Positions 1-8,642 are shown, numbered from the stretch's first letter. The stretch: DNA of 40,745 bases from Candidatus Fimimonas merdipullorum (GCA_018713905.1 DVOC01000044.1:1-40745), one strand, 5' to 3'. The notes: generated from the sequence alone by a model not told the origin. Made by a program: numbers and translations.

Positions 1-1
1 A

Positions 2-1024
2 AAAAGATTGTTTTACATCTTGGTGGTATTTATTATACTGTCATTTTTGATGTATTGCATATACGATCTTATTCCCTTCGACAGGGCAAGAACCCTTGCC
101 GACGCCCAGAAGGAAGCCTTTAAAAACGATCCCGAAGGGCTGGAAAGGCTTTATCAGAGCTATCGCCTGCAGCTGGGCTACGTTGACGAAAACGGCAACG
201 AGATAAACATCGTCAGGCGGTGGTCCAACTGGCTGGGAATAACCAAACTCAACGGCAAATTTCAGGGTATGCTGCAAGGCAACTTCGGCGTAAGCTACAC
301 CAGCGTGCAGCGTCCCGTAATGGACGTGTTGCGCGAACCCATGAAAAACACGCTGTTCATCAACATTCTGGCAACCATTCTGGCGCTGGGCATAACCATT
401 CCGCTGGGCATTTTCTGCGCCGTGCGCAAAGGCTCCAAGCGGGATACCGCCGTGCAGGTGGGCAGCATCATCGGTTACAGCATGCCTACGTTCATCACGG
501 CAATTCTGTTCATATTCCTGTTTGCCATCGTTCTGAAATGGTTCCCCGTTTCCGGACAGGAAACGCCGGGCAGCACCCTTACGGGCTGGGCAAGGTTTTG
601 GGACAGGATGTACTACATGTCGCTGCCCCTCATCGTTATGACATTCTGCTCGCTGGGCGGCATGACCAGATACGTCCGCGCTTCCATGATAGAGGCGCTG
701 TCTATGGACTGCATACGCACGGCGCGCGCCAAGGGCGTAAAGGAAAAGGTAGTCATCTACTCCCACGCGTGGAGAAACGCTCTTATACCCATCGTCACCC
801 TTGTGGTAGGCTGGTTTTTGGGAATATTCTCCGGCTCGATAATGATAGAAAACATTTTCGGGCTGAACGGTATGGGAAAAATTTACATCAATTCTCTTAA
901 CAACAAGGACTACGACGTGGTGCTGACGTTGCAGATGTTCTACGTGCTGGTAGGTCTGTTGGGCAATCTTATCATCGACTTGCTGTACGGCGTGATCGAT
1001 CCGCGTATCAGAGTTTCCAAATAA
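2..1024 (+). CDS. oppB: Oligopeptide ABC transporter permease OppB/DppB-like (5' end outside window)
   Basis: Frame is open from the window edge (K-R-L-FYILVVFIILSFLMYCIYDLIP...); multiple TM segments; typical OppB ending GLNGMGKIYINSLNNKDYDVVLTLQMFYVLVGLLGNLIIDLLYGVIDPRIRVSK. The TTG at 8 is probably not the true start. Confidence 0.9.
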   Translation, partial: KRLFYILVVFIILSFLMYCIYDLIPFDRARTLADAQKEAFKNDPEGLERLYQSYRLQLGYVDENGNEINIVRRWSNWLGITKLNGKFQGMLQGNFGVSYTSVQRPVMDVLREPMKNTLFINILATILALGITIPLGIFCAVRKGSKRDTAVQVGSIIGYSMPTFITAILFIFLFAIVLKWFPVSGQETPGSTLTGWARFWDRMYYMSLPLIVMTFCSLGGMTRYVRASMIEALSMDCIRTARAKGVKEKVVIYSHAWRNALIPIVTLVVGWFLGIFSGSIMIENIFGLNGMGKIYINSLNNKDYDVVLTLQMFYVLVGLLGNLIIDLLYGVIDPRIRVSK

Positions 1025-1038
1025 GGAGGTGGCGACAA

Positions 1039-3144
1039 ATGAAGAAAAAAGATATTGGTAACAATCCCGTTGACGCCGCCGAAATAAAGGAAGCAACGCA
1101 GGAGGCGACGCAGCAGCAGGCTGAGCAAAAAGAGCAGCAGACGCAGGAGGCGCAGCCCAAAAAAGGCTTTTTCGCCGCAGTGGGCGCAGCCTTTGCCAAG
1201 GCGGGCAAAACGGTGTGGCGGTGGACGAAGCGCACCTTTATGGGAGCAAGCAAGGAGTTTGCCGTTTCCATGGAGGACGCCATGAGCGTCGAGGCGATAG
1301 AAAGCCCCTTCAAGCAGACGGTAAAAAGCTTTTTCCGCAAGCCTCTTGCGGTAACGGCGCTGGTGATAGTGGTGCTTATGTTCATCGTTTCCTTCATCGG
1401 GCCGCTTATGCTGCCCATGGACTTGTCCTATTCCGAAAGCTACCACGCCAACCTCAGCCCCGGCTACAGGTTTATGAAGGTGCCCAAGGCGCTGGCAAAC
1501 AACGTCAAAAGCATTTCCAGCTACTCCTTCTTTTCCGTAGGGGTGGATAACGACAACAACCTGTACGTGTGGGGCAACACCAACATGCTGAACTCGGCAA
1601 ACAACGTGGACTTTTCGCAGCTGCCGCAGGAATTGCAGGGCAAGAAAGTGGCGTTTGCCTCGGCGGGCTACGACCACGCCATAGCCATCACCACCGAAGG
1701 AAAGGTGGTGGGCTGGGGCGAATACGACTGCGCGCAGTACGGCACGGGAGGTTCTCTGTCCGGCACGTCGCAGGTAATAGATATGCCCGACGAGCTTATC
1801 GACGGCACTATAGACGTAGACAACGTGGCGCAGCTGGTGTGCGGCTATCAGGTTACGGCGATAGTCATGAAGGACGGCTCCGTCTACGTATGGGGCAACT
1901 ACAAGGCGGGCGCAAGCAACATTCGTCAGCTGCGCAACAGGACGGACGTGGCGCAGGTGGAGTTTACCGGCACCAAGGTCATTGCCCGTCTTACCGACGG
2001 CACCCTGTGGCTGGGCAACGCCGCCGACAGCTTCGGCACTTTGGAAATAGACAACGGCGACGGCACGCACAGCTTCGTCGCGATAGAAGACTACATCGGA
2101 AACAGAAAGGTAGTGGACATTGCCACCACCAAAAGCGGCATTGCCGTGCTGCTGGAGGACGGCGACTTGGTGGTGAGCGGCAACATTACTACCAGCAACA
2201 CGCGTGTGGAGCGCCCTGTGCTTTCGGAGGAGGAAAAAATTCTGCAGATTGCCGGCGGAGCAAAGCACCTGTCCATTCTGACAAGCGCGGGCAGGGTGTA
2301 CAGCTTCGGCGACAACGCTCTGAAACAGTCCAACGCCCCCACAAAGCAGGTGGATACCGACGGCAAGCTGTTTGCCGGTGCATTCCAGAGCTATATGGTG
2401 GGCTCCGACAACAGCATACAGCAAAAATGGGGCTGCAAGGGCTACCTTATGGGCACGGACGAATTGGGCAGAGATATCTTTACCCGCATAGTGCACGGCG
2501 GCAAAAAGACCATGACCATCGGCGCCGTAGCCGTCATAATTTCCGCGGTGATAGCCATCATCGTCGGCTGTCTGTCCGGCTACTTCGGCGGCTGGGTGGA
2601 TATGCTGCTCATGCGCGTCACCGAGGTGTTCGGCGCTATCCCCTTCCTGCCTTTCGCCCTCATACTTTCGGCGATACTTGCAGGCACGAATATATCGGAA
2701 GACACACGTATCTTCATGATAATGGTGATACTGGGCTTGCTGTCGTGGACAGGTCTTGCCCGCATGATCCGCGGTCAGGTGCTGGCGGAAAGGGAAAAGG
2801 AATTTGTCATTGCCGCCAAGGCAATGGGCGTCAAGGAAAGCCGTATAGCTTTCAAGCACATTCTGCCCAACGTCATATCGGTAATTCTGGTAAGCCTCAC
2901 GCTGGACTTTGCCGGCTGCATGCTTACCGAATCCAGCCTTTCCTACTTGGGCTTCGGCGTAAAATTGCCGCAGCCCACGTGGGGCAACATGCTTAACGGC
3001 TGCAACAACGAGCTGGTGATAGGCACCTTCTGGTGGAGATGGCTGTTCCCTGCGCTGTTTTTGCTGATAACTACAATTTGTATCAATATCGTGGGCGATT
3101 CGCTGCGCGACGTGTTGGATCCCAAGTCCGACGCGGACAGGTAA
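1039..3144 (+). CDS. oppC: Oligopeptide ABC transporter permease OppC/DppC-like with an inserted RCC1-like seven-repeat (beta-propeller) domain
   Basis: N-terminal TM (VTALVIVVLMFIVSFIGPLML), then repeats of the form ...A(I/V)..(D/E)G.V(Y).WG..., then canonical GTDELGRDIFTRIVHG and the BPD_transp permease core. RBS aaggaggtggcgacaaATG. Confidence 0.93.
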   Translation: MKKKDIGNNPVDAAEIKEATQEATQQQAEQKEQQTQEAQPKKGFFAAVGAAFAKAGKTVWRWTKRTFMGASKEFAVSMEDAMSVEAIESPFKQTVKSFFRKPLAVTALVIVVLMFIVSFIGPLMLPMDLSYSESYHANLSPGYRFMKVPKALANNVKSISSYSFFSVGVDNDNNLYVWGNTNMLNSANNVDFSQLPQELQGKKVAFASAGYDHAIAITTEGKVVGWGEYDCAQYGTGGSLSGTSQVIDMPDELIDGTIDVDNVAQLVCGYQVTAIVMKDGSVYVWGNYKAGASNIRQLRNRTDVAQVEFTGTKVIARLTDGTLWLGNAADSFGTLEIDNGDGTHSFVAIEDYIGNRKVVDIATTKSGIAVLLEDGDLVVSGNITTSNTRVERPVLSEEEKILQIAGGAKHLSILTSAGRVYSFGDNALKQSNAPTKQVDTDGKLFAGAFQSYMVGSDNSIQQKWGCKGYLMGTDELGRDIFTRIVHGGKKTMTIGAVAVIISAVIAIIVGCLSGYFGGWVDMLLMRVTEVFGAIPFLPFALILSAILAGTNISEDTRIFMIMVILGLLSWTGLARMIRGQVLAEREKEFVIAAKAMGVKESRIAFKHILPNVISVILVSLTLDFAGCMLTESSLSYLGFGVKLPQPTWGNMLNGCNNELVIGTFWWRWLFPALFLLITTICINIVGDSLRDVLDPKSDADR

Positions 3145-3158
3145 GGAGGTAAAATACA

Positions 3159-4151
3159 ATGGCATTACTGGAAGTTAAAAACCTTCACACCTATTTCAAA
3201 ACGCGCAAAGGCATCGTCAAGGCGGTAAACGACGTCAGCTATTCCGTCGAGGCGGGCAGGACGCTGGGCATAGTGGGCGAAAGCGGCAGCGGCAAATCCG
3301 TTTCGGCAATGAGCATATTGCAGCTTTTGGACACCAACGGCTATATCGACAGCGGCGAGATACTTTTCGAAGGGGAAGACCTGACGAAAAAATCCTTGCA
3401 GGAGATGTATCATATCCGCGGAAACAAAATTTCCGTCATCTTCCAAGAGCCGATGACCAGCCTCAATCCGGTGTTCACCGTGTCCAAACAGCTCAGCGAG
3501 CCCTTCATCATTCACCAGAACATGAGCAAAAAGGAAGCGGCGCAAAAGGCGATAGAAATGCTGTACGCAGTGCAGATACCCAACCCCGAAGAGGTGGCAA
3601 GGCAGTATCCGCACCAGCTTTCCGGCGGCATGCGTCAGCGCGTAATGATAGCCATGGCTCTGGCGTGCAAGCCCAAGATACTTATTGCCGACGAACCTAC
3701 GACGGCGCTGGACGTCACCATTCAGGCGCAGATACTCAAACTGATGAACGACCTTCAAAAGGAGCAGGGCACCGCTATTCTGTTCATCACCCACGACCTC
3801 GGCGTCATCAACGAGATGGCGGACGACGTGGTGGTGATGTACTGCGGACAGGTGGTGGAAAAGGCTACGGCGCACGTCATATTCTCCGACGGCAAGGTAA
3901 GCCACCCCTACACGGAAGGACTGATGTTCAGTATTCCGCGCATAGACAACATAACTCACAAATTGGAGCCTATCCCCGGCGCGGTGCCTCACCCGCTGGC
4001 ATTGCCCAAAGGGTGCAAGTTTGCGCCCCGTTGCAAATACTGCACTCAAAAATGCCTCGACGAGGAACCGGAACTGACGGAAGTGGCCCCCGGGCAGCTG
4101 GTAAGATGCTTCTATCCCAACAAGGAGGAAAGACAAAAAAATGTCAAATGA
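3159..4151 (+). CDS. oppD: Oligopeptide ABC transporter ATP-binding protein OppD
   Basis: Walker A GESGSGKS, signature LSGGMRQR, Walker B ILIADEPTT, C-terminal Cys motif CKFAPRCKYC. Confidence 0.95.
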   Translation: MALLEVKNLHTYFKTRKGIVKAVNDVSYSVEAGRTLGIVGESGSGKSVSAMSILQLLDTNGYIDSGEILFEGEDLTKKSLQEMYHIRGNKISVIFQEPMTSLNPVFTVSKQLSEPFIIHQNMSKKEAAQKAIEMLYAVQIPNPEEVARQYPHQLSGGMRQRVMIAMALACKPKILIADEPTTALDVTIQAQILKLMNDLQKEQGTAILFITHDLGVINEMADDVVVMYCGQVVEKATAHVIFSDGKVSHPYTEGLMFSIPRIDNITHKLEPIPGAVPHPLALPKGCKFAPRCKYCTQKCLDEEPELTEVAPGQLVRCFYPNKEERQKNVK

Positions 4152-5796
4152 AAAGAAAAAACTGCTTTCCGTCACCAATCTGAAGAAGTATTTTCCCATT
4201 GCCAAAACCAGCATTTTCCAAAGGGAACAGCTGTACGTCAAGGCTAACGAAGATATTTCCTTCGATATCTACGAAGGGGAAACCATCGGCGTAGTGGGGG
4301 AAAGCGGCTGCGGAAAGTCCACGTTGGGCAGAGTTATCTTGCAGCTTTACGATCAGACTGCGGGCACTACCATGTACTACGGCAAAAGCCGTTCGGAGGT
4401 GGCTCCCCGCTACGTGTGGCACACTCTCAACAACGTAGGCAAATATACCGAAAAATACCACAAAGCACTGCGCAAGGCGGAAGTCGCCGCGGCAGAATGC
4501 GACGCTGCGGGCGAAAACGCCACCTTCTTTCAGCACCAGCGCAAAAATCTTGCCGACGCTGCGGCGCAGACGGCGCTGACCAACGTGGCAAGCATCGTGG
4601 GCGGTTTTATGGGCGTGGAGGACAATCACGAGGGCATAGCCCTGCTTAAAAAGCGCCACGCCGTACACGTGGAAATTGCCGTTATCAAAAGCAAGATAGC
4701 CGACGCCGACAACAAGACGGTGCTGCTGGAAGAAAAGCTCGCCAAGTGCGAAAAGGACAATCAGCGCGAAGCCTTGGGGAAAAAGCTGGAAGCTCTTGCG
4801 CAGAAAAAACAAAAGCTGCAGCAGGAGCTGGAAGCCAAAAACGCCCTGCGCGCGGAGATAAGGGAAAGCCTCATCAGGGAAAAACAGCGCTTTGCCGACA
4901 ACGAGGATTTCCGGAAGTACGAAAAGCTGCTGGATTCCGGCATAGACCTTTCCCGCCTGCGTTACGGCGAAATGCGTCATCTGCGGCGTGACTTGCAGAT
5001 AATTTTCCAAGATCCCTATTCCTCCCTCAACCCCCGCATGACGGTAGGGCAGATAATAGAGGAAGGGCTTACCACCCACAAGATGTTCACGCACGGCACC
5101 GAAGCCATGAAGCAGTACATTCTCAAGGTGATGGACGAGTGCGGCTTGCAGGACTACATGCTGCACAGGTATCCTCACCAGTTCTCCGGCGGTCAGCGTC
5201 AGCGCATATGCATAGCGCGCGCTCTGGCGGTAAAGCCCAAGTTCGTGGTGTGCGACGAGTGCGTGTCGGCGCTGGACGTTTCCATTCAGTCGCAGATAAT
5301 TAACCTGTTGCAGGAGCTCAAAGAAAAGGAAAACCTCACCTATCTGTTCATATCCCACGACCTGTCGGTGGTGCGCTTTATCTCCGACAAGATAGTGGTA
5401 ATGTATCTGGGCAACATAGTGGAGTACGCCTCCGCGGAGGAGCTGTTTGACGATCCCCGCCATCCCTACACGCTGGCGCTGCTGTCAAGTATTCCCACCA
5501 CGGACGAAGACAGCCTCAAAAAGGAACGTATCCTGCTGGAAGGCAACATCCCCAGCCCCATACGTCCCCCCGACGGCTGCAAGTTCCACACCCGCTGCTA
5601 TATGGCGTGCGAGGAGTGCAAACGCGTGCCCCCTCCGCTGGTGGAGATAAAGCCGGGACACTTCGTGGCTTGCCACCGACCGGAAAAGAAGATGGAAAAC
5701 GGCGAGTACCTGTTTGAAGTCGCCACCGAAAAGCGGTCGGAACGGGAAACAAGACAGACGGCGCAGAGCGACGAGGTAAACAAGGAGCATGCCTGA
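4141..5796 (+). CDS. oppF: Oligopeptide ABC transporter ATP-binding protein OppF with a large coiled-coil insertion
   Basis: Walker A GESGCGKSTLGR, Q-loop IIFQDPYSSLNPRM, signature FSGGQRQR, Walker B VVCDECVSALD; about 183 extra residues between Walker A and the Q-loop. Confidence 0.93.
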   Translation: MSNEKKKLLSVTNLKKYFPIAKTSIFQREQLYVKANEDISFDIYEGETIGVVGESGCGKSTLGRVILQLYDQTAGTTMYYGKSRSEVAPRYVWHTLNNVGKYTEKYHKALRKAEVAAAECDAAGENATFFQHQRKNLADAAAQTALTNVASIVGGFMGVEDNHEGIALLKKRHAVHVEIAVIKSKIADADNKTVLLEEKLAKCEKDNQREALGKKLEALAQKKQKLQQELEAKNALRAEIRESLIREKQRFADNEDFRKYEKLLDSGIDLSRLRYGEMRHLRRDLQIIFQDPYSSLNPRMTVGQIIEEGLTTHKMFTHGTEAMKQYILKVMDECGLQDYMLHRYPHQFSGGQRQRICIARALAVKPKFVVCDECVSALDVSIQSQIINLLQELKEKENLTYLFISHDLSVVRFISDKIVVMYLGNIVEYASAEELFDDPRHPYTLALLSSIPTTDEDSLKKERILLEGNIPSPIRPPDGCKFHTRCYMACEECKRVPPPLVEIKPGHFVACHRPEKKMENGEYLFEVATEKRSERETRQTAQSDEVNKEHA

Positions 5797-5993
5797 TGAA
5801 CTTTTTCAAGCACGTCAAAAAGCCGGACAAGAAAAAGGAAGAGGAATTTAAGGAAAGAATGAAGGAGGAAAACTTGGAAAAACACGACAGGCTTGCCATG
5901 TTTCTTTCCGCCTTCCTCACTATAATTCTGCCCTGCCTTCTGATACTGTGCATAATATGCATATTGGCAATGCTGATTTTCGGCGTGCTGTGA
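5796..5993 (+). CDS. Small single-TM protein at the end of the opp operon
   Basis: 65 aa; charged N-terminus, C-terminal hydrophobic helix FLSAFLTIILPCLLILCIICILAMLIFGVL; start overlaps oppF stop (TGATG). Confidence 0.7.
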   Translation: MNFFKHVKKPDKKKEEEFKERMKEENLEKHDRLAMFLSAFLTIILPCLLILCIICILAMLIFGVL

Positions 5994-6426
5994 CGCGGCG
6001 GCAAATTGCACGGGCAACGGTTTGGAAAACAAGTCGCCCCGCGCCACCGCCCGGTGCGCCTTGCGGGCGCAGAATTTGTCAGTCTGCATGGCAACGAACG
6101 CTTTGTGCGGGAGTCGTTTGGCGGTGTGGCAATCTGTTTCCTCGCGCATGCGCGTACGTGCGTATATTATATAGGTCGAAAACCGCCGCAGGTTTTACGG
6201 CTTTCGCCTTAATGCGCGTACGTATAGATTGTGCAAGGGGCAATTCCCATAAAGGCGGCTGACGCGGCTTTGCCTTGCGGCGGGCGAGATAGGCGTTGGC
6301 TCCGCTGCGGAGCACGTTTACGGGCAGGCAAAACGCCCTTCCGACACGGTTTGTTTCGGACTTTGCGCCGCCAAAGCGCACGTTCGGCGGCAAACGCGGC
6401 AAAATATCGAAAAAAAGGACAAAAAA

Positions 6427-6449
6427 GGGTGTCAAATTGTTTGACACCC
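6427..6449. repeat. Perfect 10-bp-arm palindrome GGGTGTCAAA-TTG-TTTGACACCC overlapping the S10 promoter -35
   Basis: Read directly from sequence; the right arm contains the -35 TTGACA. Confidence 0.85.
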
Positions 6450-6470
6450 TCTTGAATTGTGTGGTAAAAT
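6441..6470 (+). promoter_or_regulatory. Sigma70/SigA-type promoter of the S10 operon (TTGACA-18-TAAAAT, TGTGG before -10)
   Basis: TTGACA at 6441-6446, 18-bp spacer, TAAAAT at 6465-6470; about 260 nt upstream of rpsJ. Confidence 0.75.
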
Positions 6471-6732
6471 CTTTACGCTGCGCAAAAGGGGCTTGAAGCG
6501 CAAGGTTACTGAGAAAACAGAAAACTTGCGGCTTACCCATGCAAAACCAAGAGTTTTGCGGCTGAATCGCAATGTATCAGACGACAAGTGGCGGAACGGT
6601 CAAACTGCCGTCGATACGCAGACACGGCAAACGAAAGTTTGTCTTATTAAAAGGCGCGGCGCGAAACACACGGAAGTGTTGTCGGCGGAAGCGGTTCGGC
6701 AGATAAAACAACGAAAAGGAGCAGAAAAAACA

Positions 6733-7041
6733 ATGGCAAACCAAAAAATCAGAATAAGACTGAAAGCCTACGATCACAACCTTGTGGATACCGCCTGCGC
6801 CAAGATAGTGGAAGCGGCGAAAAAGGTAGGCAGCAAAGTTTCCGGGCCCATACCCCTTCCTACCGAAAAGGAAATAGTCACCGTGCTGCGCGCTACGCAC
6901 AAGTACAAGGACGCCCGCGAACAATTCGAACTTCGCACTTACAAGCGCTTGATAGACATTTACAGTCCCAACTCCAAGACCATCGACAGTCTTACCAAGC
7001 TGGATCTGCCCAGCGGCGTTGACGTAAAAATCAAGCTGTAA
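6733..7041 (+). CDS. rpsJ: 30S ribosomal protein S10
   Basis: [27 protein letters not shown]...; the true start is internal to the listed ORF, after an AAAGGAG RBS. Confidence 0.97.
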   Translation: MANQKIRIRLKAYDHNLVDTACAKIVEAAKKVGSKVSGPIPLPTEKEIVTVLRATHKYKDAREQFELRTYKRLIDIYSPNSKTIDSLTKLDLPSGVDVKIKL

Positions 7042-7069
7042 CATAAATTTACGGAGGTGAACTTTATCA

Positions 7070-7693
7070 ATGAATAAAGCAATCATAGGAAAGAAACTGG
7101 GCATGACGCAGGTTTTCCTGCAAGACGGAACGATGGTGCCCGTGACGGTGATTCAGGCAGGTCCCTGCACCGTTACTCAAAAGAAGACGACGGAACGCGA
7201 CGGCTACGAAGCAGTGCAGATGGGCTTTGAGGAAGTTGCGGAAAAGAAACTCAACAAACCCTTGCAGGGACATCTCAAAAAGTCCGGCGTAAACGTGAAG
7301 CATCTTCACGAGTTCAAGCTGGAAAACTCCCTCGAAGTGGGAGCAAAGGTTACCTGCGACGTATTTGCCGACGGCGACGTGGTGGACGTTACCGGCACCA
7401 CCAAAGGTCACGGCTACACCGGCGTTATCAAGCGTTGGAATCAGCACAGGCTCAAAGAAAGCCACGGCGTAGGCCCCGTTCACAGGGAAGTAGGTTCCAT
7501 GGGCGCCAACAGCAGCCCCTCCAGAGTTATGCCCGGCAAGCACCTTGCGGGACAGTACGGCGTGGAGCAGGTGACCATACTCAACCTCACCGTAGTAAAG
7601 GTAGACAAGGAAAAGGGCGTGCTGCTTGTTAAAGGCGCCGTGCCCGGAGCGAAAAACAGCATAGTTTACGTGCGCAACGCCGTGAAGAAATAG
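7070..7693 (+). CDS. rplC: 50S ribosomal protein L3
   Basis: MNKAIIGKKLGMTQVF...; position in S10 operon. Confidence 0.97.
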   Translation: MNKAIIGKKLGMTQVFLQDGTMVPVTVIQAGPCTVTQKKTTERDGYEAVQMGFEEVAEKKLNKPLQGHLKKSGVNVKHLHEFKLENSLEVGAKVTCDVFADGDVVDVTGTTKGHGYTGVIKRWNQHRLKESHGVGPVHREVGSMGANSSPSRVMPGKHLAGQYGVEQVTILNLTVVKVDKEKGVLLVKGAVPGAKNSIVYVRNAVKK

Positions 7694-7713
7694 TGTGAAA
7701 GGAGTTAAGTAAA

Positions 7714-8337
7714 ATGCAAGTTAAAGTTTATAATACGTCGGCCGCCGAGGTCGGAAAAATAAAGCTTGACGACGCCGTGTTCGGCTGCGAATACAACGAA
7801 GCTCTTATTCACCAGGCAGTTGTGGCGTATCAGGCAAACCAAAGACAGGGAACGAAATCCGCTCTTACCCGCACGGAAGTAAGAGGGGGCGGCATAAAGC
7901 CGTGGAGACAGAAAGGCACCGGACGTGCCCGTCAGGGCTCCATCCGCGCTCCGCAATGGACGAAGGGCGGCGTGGTGTTCGCACCCAAGCCGAGAGATTT
8001 CTCCAAAAAGATCAACAAGAAAATGAAGGCGCAGGCTTTCCGCAGCGCGATAAGCTACAAGGTGGCTAACAACGAGCTTGTGGTGGTGGACGAGATAAAG
8101 CTCGCCGCTCCCAAGACCAAGCTGGTTGCGGAAATTCTCAAAAACTTCAACTACGACAAAAGAACGCTCATCATCGTGTCCGGCGACAGCGCCGACGTGG
8201 TAAGAGCGGGCGCCAACATCGAAAAGCTCGTGGTTACGGACGCAGCGCTTGCGAACGTGTACCAGCTGGTAAGCAGCGCCGCGGTGATAGTCACCAAAGA
8301 CGCCATCAAGAAAATCGAGGAGGCTTATTCCATATGA
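7714..8337 (+). CDS. rplD: 50S ribosomal protein L4
   Basis: [45 protein letters not shown]. Confidence 0.97.
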   Translation: MQVKVYNTSAAEVGKIKLDDAVFGCEYNEALIHQAVVAYQANQRQGTKSALTRTEVRGGGIKPWRQKGTGRARQGSIRAPQWTKGGVVFAPKPRDFSKKINKKMKAQAFRSAISYKVANNELVVVDEIKLAAPKTKLVAEILKNFNYDKRTLIIVSGDSADVVRAGANIEKLVVTDAALANVYQLVSSAAVIVTKDAIKKIEEAYSI

Positions 8338-8624
8338 ACTCGTACGACATCATCAAGCGTCCGATACTGACGGAAAAAAGTTACGCCGGTATCCCCGCCA
8401 AGACCTACACCTTCGAAGTGGTCAAGACCGCCAACAAGGTGGAGATAAAAAAAGCGGTGGAGGAAATTTTCGGCGTCAAGGTAGAAAAAGTAACTACGGC
8501 TACCGTAAAAGGCAAGCTCAAAAGACAAGGCAGAACGCAAGGTCACACGCCCGATTGGAAGAAGGCAACGGTAAGCCTCACGTCGGACAGCAAGGCAATC
8601 GAGTTCTTCGAAAGCTTGTCCTAA
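8334..8624 (+). CDS. rplW: 50S ribosomal protein L23
   Basis: [17 protein letters not shown]...; ATGA overlap with rplD. Confidence 0.96.
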   Translation: MNSYDIIKRPILTEKSYAGIPAKTYTFEVVKTANKVEIKKAVEEIFGVKVEKVTTATVKGKLKRQGRTQGHTPDWKKATVSLTSDSKAIEFFESLS

Positions 8625-8642
8625 TAATGGAGGTTAACTGAA

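Noticed and set aside
1039-3144. Possibility that RCC1-OppC is an assembly chimera of two genes
   Set aside because: The frame is continuous through both borders, the RBS is upstream of the OppC N-terminus, and the seventh repeat runs directly into the GTDELGRD motif. Read support still needs checking.
940-3165. 741-aa minus-strand ORF antisense to oppC, and similar long antisense ORFs (24841-26400, 28335-30257, 14242-15975)
   Set aside because: They mirror high-quality + strand genes. Their translations are His/Arg/Val-rich with no domain logic, which is typical of antisense frames of GC3-biased genes, and they lack RBS/operon context.
6427-6449. Palindrome as the + strand terminator of the opp operon
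   Set aside because: No U-tract follows on the + strand (CTCTTGAATTG). The T-rich tail is on the minus strand, and the right arm contains a promoter -35.
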